Positions 1 through 8,616 of a stretch of DNA of 64,000 nucleotides are shown one piece after another. Made by a program: the position numbers and the translations under genes. The notes under the pieces were generated by a model. That model was not told where the DNA came from and ran no database searches. It was given only the letters and a program-made list of their open reading frames with translations. Location: positions 1-64,000 of the forward strand of contig JAFXVF010000013.1 of NCBI GenBank assembly GCA_017524665.1. The letters are read 5' to 3'. How positions within the stretch are numbered: position 1 is the stretch's first letter; the number at the start of each line of letters is the position of its first letter. Origin of the DNA: Clostridia bacterium (lineage in GTDB: Bacteria; Bacillota; Clostridia; TANB77; CAG-508).

Positions 1-390
1 ATCAGTAAGTGTTCCATTTTCTTTTGCTAAAACTTTCCATCCATTAGTATATTTAGGATATGAAACAGTAATTGCATCATTATATTTTAGCTTTACTGAA
101 ATTTCTTGTTCTTCTTCAGGATATAAATATATTATTGGCTTGAAAGCTACAAGTCCATCACGATTATTGGGCCTATTATAAAACATGTACTTTTTAAATT
201 GTTCATATCTTTCTTTATTCCATGGGAAATATCTATTATATATTATTCTAGTACCATCTGTAAAATAAATGTCTTGACCATCAATAAAATTAAAGACAAC
301 AAATCTAAATACAACATCTGCAATAATAAATCCTACCACAATTAGTAATATCTTTATCCACACTTTTTTAGTTTTCTTTTCTTCTTCCAT
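1..390 (-). CDS. Membrane-anchored protein with KPIIYLYP motif, 3' end outside window
   Basis: Partial gene: the first 130 codons are visible and the reading frame runs off the left edge of the window. A charged N-terminus is followed by one membrane segment (about residues 11-33). The motif KPIIYLYP lies at about residues 84-91, followed by a short beta-rich stretch with YPKYTNGWKV. This KPxIYLYP...YPxYxxGWxV signature is known from a family of uncharacterised, usually surface-attached bacterial proteins; no enzymatic role is established. It is the last gene before the edge in a run of minus-strand membrane proteins. The start is the ATG at 388-390, preceded by a weak AGGAGA ribosome binding site about 10 bases away. 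Confidence 0.7.
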   Translation of the reverse strand, partial: MEEEKKTKKVWIKILLIVVGFIIADVVFRFVVFNFIDGQDIYFTDGTRIIYNRYFPWNKERYEQFKKYMFYNRPNNRDGLVAFKPIIYLYPEEEQEISVKLKYNDAITVSYPKYTNGWKVLAKENGTLTD

Positions 391-410
391 TTTCTTCTCT
401 CTCCTTTTCA

Positions 411-716
411 TCATATAAAGTGTGTATGTTTTGTTTTCCATTTTTTTAATGCTATTGCTACCCAAAATGAGTAAATTCCTAAAGTTATAATGCATAGCAG
501 TAGCCATTTAATCCAATTACCAAATAATTGTATTGCTGTTCCATCAAAAGATAACCTTTTTCCTTCTATTACAGTATGCTTTATTTCCCAATTATAAATC
601 ATGCATATTGCCCAAGGAAAACATATTCCTATAGTTAAAACAGTTACCAAAACACCTAGTATTCGCCATCCTATTAGCTGTAATAATCCACCATCAAAAT
701 ACGATTTTTCTTCCAT
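411..716 (-). CDS. Small DUF898-like membrane protein
   Basis: 101 residues built from two similar halves. Each has an FDG motif, a hydrophobic helix and an aromatic W-x-A/V sequence followed by a basic patch (NWEIKHTVIEGKRLSFDG, then KKWKTKHT). This FDGT/WxxxxIKHT repeat resembles the DUF898 (YjgN-type) family of inner-membrane proteins of unknown function, although it is much shorter than typical members. The ATG has a clear AAGGAG-type site. It lies only 20 bases upstream of the KPIIYLYP gene, so both are probably co-transcribed. Function unknown; the family assignment is by pattern only. Confidence 0.65.
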   Translation of the reverse strand: MEEKSYFDGGLLQLIGWRILGVLVTVLTIGICFPWAICMIYNWEIKHTVIEGKRLSFDGTAIQLFGNWIKWLLLCIITLGIYSFWVAIALKKWKTKHTHFI

Positions 717-770
717 TTCCTTCTCCTTTCCATTTTTTATACTATTTCACGACTTTCTTATTAATGCTTG

Positions 771-1190
771 TCATCTTTTAAAAAAAGTTTTTATTTTATT
801 TAAAATTCTGATAAAAATGCTTGATTTTTCAACTTTAATAAGTGAATTGTTAATTTTATTTTTATTGTTTCCTTTAAACAATATCTCCGTACTATATTGC
901 TCACGTTTTTTTAGTTCTTCTTGTACTGTATTGTTTTGAATTATAGTATTGATTTCTTTCTTTTTATCGTCACTCATCCAATAAGTATAGTCTAAATAGC
1001 ACAGAATATCCATGGCCTCTTTACTTATGTTTTTTTCATTGAAGAGGTCATTGGGATTAACATTTGTTTTATAATTAAAATCTATTTTGCTTTTTATAGT
1101 CTCTAATATTTCTACTGGTATTTTCATTACGGTTGTTTTATCCATATATTTTAAAATATCAAACACTTCAGTATAACAATTATTTTTGAT
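771..1190 (-). CDS. Conserved hypothetical protein, possible ATC start
   Basis: Soluble, mostly helical protein of 139 residues if it starts at an ATC codon (1190-1188). An in-frame GTG at 1166 would give 131 residues. I prefer the ATC because a perfect GGAGG (1203-1199) sits 8 bases in front of it. The GTG and the internal ATG at 1145 have no ribosome binding site. Translation from ATC adds the residues IKNNCYTEV in front of FDILKYMDKTTVMKIP. A basic, hydrophobic C-terminus (SSIFIRILNKIKTFFKR) could be an amphipathic helix. I do not recognise a named domain. The upstream neighbour is the dual-HEPN gene, whose stop at 1215 is 25 bases away, so the two probably share a transcript. Confidence 0.6.
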   Translation of the reverse strand: MKNNCYTEVFDILKYMDKTTVMKIPVEILETIKSKIDFNYKTNVNPNDLFNEKNISKEAMDILCYLDYTYWMSDDKKKEINTIIQNNTVQEELKKREQYSTEILFKGNNKNKINNSLIKVEKSSIFIRILNKIKTFFKR

Positions 1191-1203
1191 GTTAAAGACC
1201 TCC
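1188..1203 (-). promoter_or_regulatory. GGAGG site 8 bases before an ATC codon
   Basis: The only strong Shine-Dalgarno sequence upstream of the hypothetical gene is GGAGG at 1203-1199. At ideal spacing the codon is ATC rather than ATG/GTG/TTG. This suggests a non-canonical ATC initiator, or a start-codon mutation. Confidence 0.45.
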
Positions 1204-1214
1204 TTTTTGTTTTA

Positions 1215-3365
1215 TTATTTTGGCTCACTAATAGTTGGATGTTCTGGAGGCAAAAGCACTTCTGGAATCACACTACTTACACCTTCAGCAATTCTTGTAG
1301 CTTCTACACTGTCTTCAAAATCAGCGGAATCTGGTCTCATGCTATCGCCTTTATCTTCCACCCTTGTCCTAAAATCATGTTCTATAAATTTTAATAAATC
1401 GCTTAAAGAGCATCTTGCTGTTGACGTCACACTACCATTAAATGAATCTGTCATAGTTATTATAAAATGTTTGTTTTCCTCACTAATGGTTATTCTACCA
1501 TTATGTGCTAAGCAATTTCGAATAACTACGGCTTTTCTTTCAATATTTTCATCTTGTGCCATTATCTTGCTTCCCAATGTAAGTGTTGATATATTACTGA
1601 TTAAATCTTTTATAAGTTCGTGTTCTCTTTCTAAATCAGCTATTGTTGATTTAATACCATTTATTATTTCTTGGGGAGCATTGAGATTTGCAGATAAGAG
1701 TTCTTTTTTTCTTTTTATAGTTTCCTCAATAGCTTTTAAATGTTTTTCCATATCATTCACTCTGGCACCTTCTATTGATGTATACATTGGCATATCAATA
1801 TGTCTTATAAAATCGTCATCCTCGAAAACTTCTCCAGTATTAGTTTCATGTTCTTTATTTGTTACATACACATTTATGCCATATGTATACAATAGTCCTG
1901 TCAGCATTCTTCCCTTTTGCAATCTGCAATTTTCTATAAATATTCTAATTTTTTCACTATCAAATAATCTTTCTGCTATCTCTCTATCTTCAATTGAAAT
2001 TACTCCTTTTTTTTGATAAATTTCATTATATCTTTCAAAAAAAGGTTGGTATTTACCTATAATTTCACTAATGAATGGGTCGTTATATGATAATCTTTTT
2101 CCATGGTTTTTTACTTCTTTAATTATATTTTGTACTATTTTTTTTTCATCTGGTCTTATTCGAAAAAAGCTACTAGTTCGATTTAAAATGTCATCTATAA
2201 TTATTGGGCCATAAGAATGCTTTTCGCCCATCTGTGTTCGCGTTCTATGAATCGAGTTTAAAATTCTATTCATGTTAGTTTCTTGATTTCTATTTGCTGA
2301 AGTACTAAACAACATTTGTTGAGTCTCTGGTGTTAAAAATCTTTCAATTTCGTCAATATATTGACTATTGGCACTAAACGAATTTTTCAAATATACTATT
2401 TCACTAATAAAATCTGTTTGATCCATGCTTCTGCCAAATAAATGCATGCTTTCAGTAATGTTCATTCCAAGGAACTTAACTCGTTGATGTTCTGGCATAT
2501 CTTGTTGAACTGATACTTGTAAATCAGGATGAAGAGCACTGATTTTTTGTTGTAAATAATTTTGTATTTCTTGGTATAATAATTTTTGATATTCTGCAGA
2601 ATTTCTAGGAATACTATTTATCATGGCATAGTCATTAATTTTTGATAAAAATTCTTGTACTTCATTTTCAACTATATAATCATTTCCAGTTTCATCATGT
2701 CTGGAATTAGGCGTAAAAGGTTTTTTTAATATTTCTAAGATTTTATTATATATGGAGTATATTTCCTCAGAAATGTTATCCATTGTATTATCATCAAGAG
2801 GTTTTTGATCAACAATTTCTAAAAAATAGTTGAGTTCATACGCAGTTTTATTATCAAATAGTTGAGTAACAAAAGTATTTGCATCTCTGTCGTTTTTTTT
2901 GCTTCTTTGAATTATATTCATAAATTTTTCAAAGAAATCTAATGGAATTGTACATTCTAGCTTATTTAAATCATGAACATTCTTTATTGTTATTGTATTA
3001 TTTTCCATGTCAATACCACTAACCCCACCATGTACTAATGAGTTCCTTAGTGCTGCAACAAACCATACATTTCCTCCTTGTGGTTCACAATTTACAATAT
3101 CAGGGAAATAATCTCTAAAATCTTTGCCGTCAAAAAGTTCATCAATTATGCTTTGATCTATAAATAAAGTATGTCGTGTAGGGATGTCTCCATTTGTTCT
3201 GTCAGTATAAATAATTTCTTCTTCTTCAAGCACAAAATATGCTAAATTAAATGCTGTAATTAATTCTGGTGAATCTTTAAAAAATTCAAAATAATTTTGT
3301 TTTTGAAAAGCATTTATTTTCTTTTTTAACGTTTTTATCAGCTCTTCATAATAATTTAATTTCAT
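1215..3365 (-). CDS. Dual-HEPN protein (two RNxxxH motifs), putative RNase
   Basis: 716-residue soluble protein without signal or membrane segment. Two copies of the HEPN ribonuclease signature R-N-x-x-x-H are visible: RNSLVH at residues 107-112 and RNCLAH at 616-621. Each is followed by G/NG and a predicted beta-hairpin (NTITIKN; GRITISEENK), so the protein looks like two HEPN units separated by about 500 mostly helical residues with a coiled-coil-like stretch near 540-600. In HEPN RNases (Cas13, abortive-infection and toxin families) R and H form the active site. Motifs near both ends recall the smallest Cas13 proteins, but there is no CRISPR array here and no Cas1/Cas2. The C-terminal 40 residues are acidic and Pro-rich. 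AAGGAG lies in front of the ATG. Other options are a two-HEPN Abi or RNA-repair-associated protein. RNase activity is inferred. Confidence 0.6.
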   Translation of the reverse strand: MKLNYYEELIKTLKKKINAFQKQNYFEFFKDSPELITAFNLAYFVLEEEEIIYTDRTNGDIPTRHTLFIDQSIIDELFDGKDFRDYFPDIVNCEPQGGNVWFVAALRNSLVHGGVSGIDMENNTITIKNVHDLNKLECTIPLDFFEKFMNIIQRSKKNDRDANTFVTQLFDNKTAYELNYFLEIVDQKPLDDNTMDNISEEIYSIYNKILEILKKPFTPNSRHDETGNDYIVENEVQEFLSKINDYAMINSIPRNSAEYQKLLYQEIQNYLQQKISALHPDLQVSVQQDMPEHQRVKFLGMNITESMHLFGRSMDQTDFISEIVYLKNSFSANSQYIDEIERFLTPETQQMLFSTSANRNQETNMNRILNSIHRTRTQMGEKHSYGPIIIDDILNRTSSFFRIRPDEKKIVQNIIKEVKNHGKRLSYNDPFISEIIGKYQPFFERYNEIYQKKGVISIEDREIAERLFDSEKIRIFIENCRLQKGRMLTGLLYTYGINVYVTNKEHETNTGEVFEDDDFIRHIDMPMYTSIEGARVNDMEKHLKAIEETIKRKKELLSANLNAPQEIINGIKSTIADLEREHELIKDLISNISTLTLGSKIMAQDENIERKAVVIRNCLAHNGRITISEENKHFIITMTDSFNGSVTSTARCSLSDLLKFIEHDFRTRVEDKGDSMRPDSADFEDSVEATRIAEGVSSVIPEVLLPPEHPTISEPK

Positions 3366-3528
3366 TACTGCTCTTTTTCTCCTTACTATTATTCATTATC
3401 ACAATTATTTCAAAAAAGCACTCTTCTCTTTTATTACGATATTCCTTTATTAGTATATCATTCAAATTAAAATATACAATTATTTTTTAATAATTGTAAC
3501 GTAAGTTTAATATAATTGTAATAAAAAA

Positions 3529-3550
3529 AGAGAATATGTTTCAATTCTCT
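3529..3550. terminator. Bidirectional terminator after the YitT gene
   Basis: Perfect 7-bp stem AGAGAAT/ATTCTCT with an 8-base loop, flanked by A-tract and T-tract on opposite sides, so it works on either strand. On the minus strand it ends the YitT-family transcript. Confidence 0.8.
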
Positions 3551-3623
3551 TTTTTTATATAATTAATATTCTTTGTACTTGTTTATTTCATTCTTTAAAC
3601 ATTATTGCTAATCTAGTGTAATT

Positions 3624-4568
3624 TTAAATTAAATATTTTCCAAAGTTCCCTTTTACTGCAACTCCATCGTCTCCAACTAAAAATGCATTTTCATCAAATT
3701 CCTTCATGTGTCTTTCAAGACGCATTCTTTCATATTTACTTAATACGGTATATACAATATACGTTTTTGTATTAGTGTACCCTCCTGTTGCTTCCCAATA
3801 TGTTGTTCCTCTTTTTAACTCGTAGTTTATAAAATGAATTAATTTATCAGGTTCTTGTTTCGTAAATATAATAGTTTCTGATTTAATGTTCTGCGTATGA
3901 GTTCTGTCAAGCATAATTGTTTCAAATGATGCAAATATAATTGAATAAAGCATTGTTGCAATTCCATAGTTTAGTCCGCATATACTATAGATCATAATAT
4001 TAAAACTTAAGCCAATGCTTCCTACAGATATTCTATCTTTCTTTTTGTTTATAAGTATACCTATGATATCTGTGCCTCCACTTGAACTGCCGGTACTTAA
4101 TATCATTCCAATTCCTATACCACATAAAATTCCACCAATTAATGTGCTTGCCATTAAATCATTAATAAGTGGTTCTTTTGGTATTGGTAGTACCATGAGA
4201 AATATCGTATTAAGCGTAACAGTGAAAATTGTTCTAACAATAAATGTCTTACTTATTTTTTTATATCCGATAATTAGAAGCGGAATATTTATTAAATAAT
4301 AAATAATGGAGCTTATATCTATACTTGTGTTGATATTAAATTGTGAAACAATTATTGTTCTTAATATTTGTGCTAAACCCAATATTCCACCTGTGTATAA
4401 ATGGTTTGGTACTACAAATAAGTTTACCGCTAGCGAATATAAAAATACGCCCAATATGCATTTTGCAAATTTATATCCTCCCCACTTAAATAGTTTAACT
4501 TGTTCATTTTTTAATCTGTTTTCTCTAGTTTGAACTTTCTCTTTGAATTTTTGTATTTGTTCACCCAT
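3624..4568 (-). CDS. YitT family membrane protein (DUF161/DUF2179)
   Basis: 314 residues: a basic cytoplasmic N-terminus (1-30), about five to six membrane helices (roughly 32-215) and a cytoplasmic C-terminal domain of the DUF2179 type (about 225-314) with the typical GGYTNTKTYIVYTVLS and DENAFLV sequences. The YitT_membrane signature appears as VPNHLYTGGILGLAQ and STGSSSGGTDIIGILINKK. Family members are inner-membrane proteins of unknown substrate, common in several copies in Firmicutes. The start ATG has an AGGGGA site. It is monocistronic: terminator downstream and a divergent small gene upstream. Confidence 0.9.
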   Translation of the reverse strand: MGEQIQKFKEKVQTRENRLKNEQVKLFKWGGYKFAKCILGVFLYSLAVNLFVVPNHLYTGGILGLAQILRTIIVSQFNINTSIDISSIIYYLINIPLLIIGYKKISKTFIVRTIFTVTLNTIFLMVLPIPKEPLINDLMASTLIGGILCGIGIGMILSTGSSSGGTDIIGILINKKKDRISVGSIGLSFNIMIYSICGLNYGIATMLYSIIFASFETIMLDRTHTQNIKSETIIFTKQEPDKLIHFINYELKRGTTYWEATGGYTNTKTYIVYTVLSKYERMRLERHMKEFDENAFLVGDDGVAVKGNFGKYLI

Positions 4569-4664
4569 ATAAATCCCCTAAAATAATAATTGTTGTGTAA
4601 TTAGCACAATATCTATTATACTCTTAAAACATTAAAAATCAATTGTTTTATTACATTTTAACTA

Positions 4665-4693
4665 TTGAAATCAATTTTTCCTTATGCTATTAT
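4665..4693 (+). promoter_or_regulatory. Promoter of the small membrane protein gene
   Basis: TTGAAA and TATTAT separated by 17 bases, about 45 bases before the start codon. This fits a housekeeping sigma-A promoter. Confidence 0.5.
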
Positions 4694-4739
4694 GTTATTA
4701 GAATTAATTATTGATTAATGAAAGGAGGTTATACTCTGT

Positions 4740-5060
4740 ATGGATGACGAAAAATACGAGAAAGCATTAAAAAATGCTGCAACAGTTGCAATTGTTGTTC
4801 TTGTACTAGTTGCTATAGCAACAGTACTTTATATTGTTTCTGGGAAAGCTTCAACAGTGCAAATTATTTCATGTTTTATTCAAATTGCTTTACTACTAGC
4901 AACAATTTCTGGAATGAAACAAAAGGCTATATATGGCCCTTTATGTGGAATTATTGTTGCAATTTTAATGATTTTAGCACTTAATTTACTCGACATTATT
5001 ATAGGAATTCTTTATTTAATTGATAATATTAGAATATTGAAGTATATGAAAGATCAATAA
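4740..5060 (+). CDS. Small four-helix membrane protein
   Basis: 106 residues with three to four hydrophobic segments (about 12-32, 38-55, 62-84 and 88-100), a short acidic N-terminus (MDDEKYEKALKNAA) and a basic tail. The start is ATG 4740, eight to ten bases behind AAAGGAGG. It is transcribed alone on the plus strand from its own promoter and ends at a shared palindromic terminator. No family is recognised; similar small DUF-type membrane proteins are frequent in Clostridia. Confidence 0.65.
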   Translation: MDDEKYEKALKNAATVAIVVLVLVAIATVLYIVSGKASTVQIISCFIQIALLLATISGMKQKAIYGPLCGIIVAILMILALNLLDIIIGILYLIDNIRILKYMKDQ

Positions 5061-5064
5061 AAAA

Positions 5065-5084
5065 AGCGAATTATATAATTCGCT
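5065..5084. terminator. Shared bidirectional terminator
   Basis: Perfectly palindromic AGCGAATTATATAATTCGCT flanked by A and T tracts, between two convergent genes. It can serve both strands. Confidence 0.85.
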
Positions 5085-5099
5085 TTTTTATTAATCTTT

Positions 5100-5717
5100 T
5101 TATAAATTACTATTAATAGGATCATCTACATCAATTGCTTTTTTATATAGACTCTTTTTTTCTATAAAAATTGCAGTAACATATATAGCAACAATTCCGA
5201 TTTCTACTATCGTTAAATAGCTATATACCGTATCTTTCATTTTTTGAATTGAATTTTCTTTCGACTCTTGGTAAGCGGACATTTGTGTTTTATTGAGCAC
5301 TGACGATGCGATGTTATTCTCAAGTTTCATCCATAAATTTTCATTAATTTTATTTTCAACTACTGACTCAACATTTCCATAAGCACCTAACACTGAAAAT
5401 AATAAAACAACGATTATAACAAAAGCAACATTTTTAAAAACTTTTCCAACTTCAGATTTGTATATCGTCCCCTTTTTAAAAGCTTTTTTATTTGCAAGTT
5501 TAAGTGTTATAGATATTATTAAAGTATGTGAACAAAGAATAAAAGCAACTAAAGCACCATAATTCCCTTGCTTTATTACTTTCGCTACTACTATAGCATA
5601 GAGTATATAGTTTATTATATAGCATATCACTCCATACATTACTATAGCTAAAAGCAATTCCGCTGACATTTGATTGGCGCTAAGTATATTTTGATTTTCT
5701 ATCTTCTGATTATTCAT
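5100..5717 (-). CDS. Hypothetical membrane protein downstream of rho
   Basis: About 205 residues with four membrane helices (roughly 20-45, 55-75, 95-115 and 170-190) and a polar loop between helices 3 and 4. I start it at ATG 5717, because GGAGG lies 6-7 bases before it; the longer frame would start with TTG at 5729 inside the Shine-Dalgarno. The start lies eight bases inside the 3' end of rho, so translation is probably coupled to rho. No known domain recognised. Confidence 0.7.
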   Translation of the reverse strand: MNNQKIENQNILSANQMSAELLLAIVMYGVICYIINYILYAIVVAKVIKQGNYGALVAFILCSHTLIISITLKLANKKAFKKGTIYKSEVGKVFKNVAFVIIVVLLFSVLGAYGNVESVVENKINENLWMKLENNIASSVLNKTQMSAYQESKENSIQKMKDTVYSYLTIVEIGIVAIYVTAIFIEKKSLYKKAIDVDDPINSNL

Positions 5718-7047
5718 TTTTTCCTCCAATTTTTAGAAAATTTTTCATCCTTACTAAAAATTCTTTATTTGATTTAGTTAGAGTTATTTGATTAATTAAT
5801 TGTTCTGTCATATCAGCAGAAGACATATTAGACATTGTTTTTCTTAATGCAAAAACGACATCAAGTTCATCTTTGTCTAACAATAGTTCTTCTCTTCTTG
5901 TTCCAGATTTGTTTATATCAATTGCAGGGAAAATTCTCTTTTCCGACAGTTTCCTATCTAGATGTACTTCCATATTTCCTGTGCCTTTAAATTCTTCAAA
6001 TATTACATCATCCATTCTGCTTCCCGTTTCTACAAGAGCAGTAGCTAATATTGTTAAGCTTCCTGCATCTTCTGTATTTCTTGCAGCTCCGAAAAAACGT
6101 TTTGGTTTATGTAATGCAGATGGATCAAAACCACCAGATAAAGTTTTACCTGATGAAGGCACTACTAAGTTGTATGCTCTTGCTAGCCTTGTAATGCTAT
6201 CAAGCAATATTACTACATCTTTCTTTTGTTCTGTGAGCCTTTTAGCTCTTTCAAGTACCATTTCTGCAACTTTTACATGGTGTTCAGGCAATTCATCAAA
6301 AGTAGAATATATTACATCTCCACTAATTGAACGTTTCATATCTGTAACTTCTTCTGGTCTTTCGTCAATTAGTAATACAATAAGTTCAACCTCAGGATTG
6401 TTTTTTGAAATACTGTTTGCAATGTTTTTAAGTATAGTTGTTTTTCCAGCTTTAGGTGGAGCAACTATCATGCCTCTTTGTCCTTTTCCAATAGGAGAAA
6501 TAAGATCTACAAGACGCATAGTATATTCTTTAGATGTAGTTTCTAAATGTAATCTTTCCGTTGGATAAATTGGTGTTAAATCATCAAACTTCTTTCTCTT
6601 CATTGCATTTTCCGGGTGTTGTCCATTAACTTCTCCTACAAATATTAGTGCTGGGAATTTTTCTCCTTCTCCAGGTTGTCTTGTTATGCATTTTATTTTA
6701 TCTCCTGTATCAAGGCGGAAACGCTTAATTTGAACAGGTGATACATAAACATCTTTTGGGCTTGATAAATAATTGTCTCCTCTTAAAAATCCATAGCCAT
6801 CAGGCATTACTTCCAAGATGCCTTCAGCAAAAGAATCCCCTTGTGTTGTAAGCTTATACCTGCTGTCTTCGACATTTGAATCTACTGATTCTTGTACTAA
6901 ATTTACATCATCTTCATTTTTCTTATCTGGTTCTGTCTCTTTTAAAACATTAATTAGTTCTTCTTTATTTAGCTTTGAAATGTTCTTAATCCCTTTTTCT
7001 TTTGCTAGGTTCTTTAAATCGGTCAAAGATAGCCCGTCAATTTCCAT
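5710..7047 (-). CDS. rho: Transcription termination factor Rho
   Basis: 445 residues. The Rho N-terminal SAP-like domain (1-38) is followed by a short acidic linker, an OB-fold RNA-binding domain with [14 protein letters not shown] (about 76-125), then the RecA-like ATPase. Walker A is APPKAGKTT (about 196-204), Walker B is [16 protein letters not shown], and the R-loop and arginine-finger region contain [13 protein letters not shown] and EEFKGTGN. It acts as a hexameric RNA helicase that ends untranslated transcripts. AAGGGGG precedes the ATG. The short linker is typical of Firmicutes Rho. Confidence 0.97.
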   Translation of the reverse strand: MEIDGLSLTDLKNLAKEKGIKNISKLNKEELINVLKETEPDKKNEDDVNLVQESVDSNVEDSRYKLTTQGDSFAEGILEVMPDGYGFLRGDNYLSSPKDVYVSPVQIKRFRLDTGDKIKCITRQPGEGEKFPALIFVGEVNGQHPENAMKRKKFDDLTPIYPTERLHLETTSKEYTMRLVDLISPIGKGQRGMIVAPPKAGKTTILKNIANSISKNNPEVELIVLLIDERPEEVTDMKRSISGDVIYSTFDELPEHHVKVAEMVLERAKRLTEQKKDVVILLDSITRLARAYNLVVPSSGKTLSGGFDPSALHKPKRFFGAARNTEDAGSLTILATALVETGSRMDDVIFEEFKGTGNMEVHLDRKLSEKRIFPAIDINKSGTRREELLLDKDELDVVFALRKTMSNMSSADMTEQLINQITLTKSNKEFLVRMKNFLKIGGKNE

Positions 7048-7126
7048 TATTATAGCCCCCTTATAATAATTTATAATATTTAATTTTAAATTCTTGGAAA
7101 TAATTGGAATTAAAGGAGTAAAAGTT

Positions 7127-7147
7127 AAGAGGCTAGTATTTTAGCCT
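7127..7147 (-). terminator. Hairpin at the end of divIC
   Basis: GAGGCTA/TAGCCTC stem with a 7-base loop followed on the minus strand by TTAACTTTT. It lies between divIC and rho, so it may act as a weak terminator or attenuator. Confidence 0.5.
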
Positions 7148-7431
7148 CATTGCTTACTTCTATCGATATAAACTCTTTCATTTGGTAAATACATGTATAA
7201 TTTGTCACGTGCAATTTGTTCTATGTATTCAGTAGAATTAATATTTTCTTGCATTGCAAGTAAACTTTCTTGATATTCTTTTTCTTGCTCAAGTTTTTGT
7301 TCATTGTATTTTTTAGCAGAATTGTATGAATCTAAAGTTTTTTGCTGATTAATAAGCGTTATTGCAACATAAACAATAACACCAACTAATAATACTTTTT
7401 TTATTAATTTGCCACTAAAAATGTTTTTCAT
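7147..7431 (-). CDS. divIC: Septum formation initiator DivIC/FtsB family
   Basis: About 94 residues. A short cytoplasmic N-terminus and one membrane helix (VLLVGVIVYVAITLI) lead into an extracytoplasmic coiled coil (about 35-70) and the family end motif EQIARDKLYMYLPNERVYID. Such bitopic proteins join FtsL and DivIB/FtsQ at the division septum. Its place after yabP and yabQ matches the conserved Firmicute order yabP-yabQ-divIC. The upstream in-frame codon at 7461 is TTG; ATG 7431 (MKNIFSG) is chosen as start, with a weak AGAAG site. Confidence 0.85.
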   Translation of the reverse strand: MKNIFSGKLIKKVLLVGVIVYVAITLINQQKTLDSYNSAKKYNEQKLEQEKEYQESLLAMQENINSTEYIEQIARDKLYMYLPNERVYIDRSKQ

Positions 7432-7519
7432 ATGTGTATTATTACTTCTCCAGTTCAACAAAATATAAGCCCATTCGGCTTCTATTTATAATATTCAACA
7501 CTTCTAAAAAAAATCCTTC

Positions 7520-8026
7520 TCAAATTGCCCTTTTTTTGCTTTTTTTGCAATTTATTATTTTATTTTTTGTTTTTAAACTGCATTTTTTTATTATAAGCAC
7601 TAATCTTTTCCTTATATTTATAAAGATAAACGAAATCGGACGTAAAAATATTTTTCTTATATATTTGTATAAAAACGCAAACGGAAATGTAATTACTTTA
7701 ATTATAAGATTTATAGCTTTTTTCATAAATTGTATAAATAAGCTATTTATTTTTATAAATGATTTACTAAATAAGAAAAAATATATTGTAGCACCAAAAG
7801 CAATTCCAAATACAACATAGTTTCTTAACTCACCATTGTTGAATTTAAAAAGCGTATACATTATTAAAAAACATGTTATTATAAAAAATAATATATCTTG
7901 TATAATGGTATGTAAATCAGAGACTATAAAATTTTTACGTATTATTCTAAAAACATCAAATATTAAACTGATCAGTATACCTGTTAACGTGAATACATAA
8001 AACAAGTGTGCTTGTTCAATGCTCAT
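7520..8026 (-). CDS. yabQ: Spore cortex biosynthesis protein YabQ
   Basis: 168 residues with an N-terminal block of four to five membrane helices and a very basic C-terminal tail. The start MSIEQAHLFYVFTLTG, the sequence DVFRIIRKNFIVSD and the gene order yabP-yabQ-divIC mark it as YabQ, a mother-cell membrane protein needed for spore cortex formation in Bacillus subtilis. AGGTGAG precedes the ATG. Seven bases separate it from yabP, so they share an operon. Confidence 0.88.
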   Translation of the reverse strand: MSIEQAHLFYVFTLTGILISLIFDVFRIIRKNFIVSDLHTIIQDILFFIITCFLIMYTLFKFNNGELRNYVVFGIAFGATIYFFLFSKSFIKINSLFIQFMKKAINLIIKVITFPFAFLYKYIRKIFLRPISFIFINIRKRLVLIIKKCSLKTKNKIINCKKSKKRAI

Positions 8027-8040
8027 ATGCTCTCACCTAT

Positions 8041-8334
8041 TTATTTGAAGATTTTTCCTAAAAATGAACCATTCTTTTTTTCGGTATCTTTATCAGAATA
8101 ATTAAGGTTAAATATTTCGCCTTCAACAATTACTTCTGAGGTATCAATGCTTAGTTTATTAATTCTCAAGTTCTCTCCCTTTACTGTTAATAATCCTAAT
8201 TCTGTTTCAAGAATAATTACTTGATCATCAAAGCTAAATACATCAAGCACACCTGAAATGCTTAATTTGCTTCTGTTTTCAAGAATAAGATTTTGGATAG
8301 TATTTATGTTTTTCTTTTCATCATTGCCTATCAT
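8041..8334 (-). CDS. yabP: Sporulation protein YabP
   Basis: 97 residues, all-beta, of the YabP/YqfC family: a short N-terminus, then LSISGVLDVFSFDDQVIILET and TELGLLTVKGENLRINKLS. The family is expressed in the mother cell during sporulation and is linked to spore cortex or coat assembly. The GGAGGG site and ATG are well placed. Together with yabQ it is the best evidence that the organism forms endospores. Confidence 0.88.
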   Translation of the reverse strand: MIGNDEKKNINTIQNLILENRSKLSISGVLDVFSFDDQVIILETELGLLTVKGENLRINKLSIDTSEVIVEGEIFNLNYSDKDTEKKNGSFLGKIFK

Positions 8335-8404
8335 ACAAGTGCCCTCCTTTTTCTTTTTGTCTAAAGTATATATATTCAGGCCTTGTCTTATTTAGAACAA
8401 AAAA

Positions 8405-8429
8405 ATTGAAGGGTTTTAGTCCCTTCAAT
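8405..8429 (-). terminator. Terminator after the 38-residue Cys-rich gene
   Basis: Nine-bp stem ATTGAAGGG/CCCTTCAAT, loop TTTTAGT, followed on the minus strand by a run of T. It separates the small gene from yabP. Confidence 0.8.
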
Positions 8430-8435
8430 CTATAA

Positions 8436-8552
8436 TTATCTGCGTTTAAACCATCTGCATGCTTGATGGTATTTATCATATTTTGGATTTTCGCATGCGT
8501 CTTGTCCATAATACATGCAATCATAGCATACTTCATCTTCGTAGCTTGACAT
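8436..8552 (-). CDS. 38-residue Cys-rich protein, unrecognised
   Basis: A complete short gene with a strong GGAGGTG eight bases before ATG and its own terminator immediately after the stop. The product is acidic to basic with four cysteines: C9 and C12 (CYDC), C20 and C31, plus HQACRWFKRR at the end. The spacing CxxC-x7-C-x10-C suggests a small metal-binding knuckle. An overlapping frame on the same strand gives a 71-codon ORF with no ribosome binding site that overlaps yabP; I consider that a shadow. I do not know its function. It is a single-gene unit upstream of yabP. Confidence 0.65.
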   Translation of the reverse strand: MSSYEDEVCYDCMYYGQDACENPKYDKYHQACRWFKRR

Positions 8553-8616
8553 TAAATACACCTCCAATATGATTTAAGATATTTTTATTATATCAAAATG
8601 ATTTTTTTAAGTCAAA

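Noticed and set aside
1186-2016. Long plus-strand ORF over the HEPN gene
   Set aside because: Antisense shadow in AT-rich DNA; the minus frame has a coherent protein with motifs.
1215-3365. Naming the dual-HEPN protein Cas13
   Set aside because: No repeat array, Cas1/Cas2 or crRNA-like repeat in the window, and the protein is shorter than known Cas13. Only the HEPN motifs match.
8321-8536. 71-codon ORF overlapping the Cys-rich gene
   Set aside because: It overlaps yabP, has no ribosome binding site, and crosses a terminator hairpin. The other frame is a better gene.
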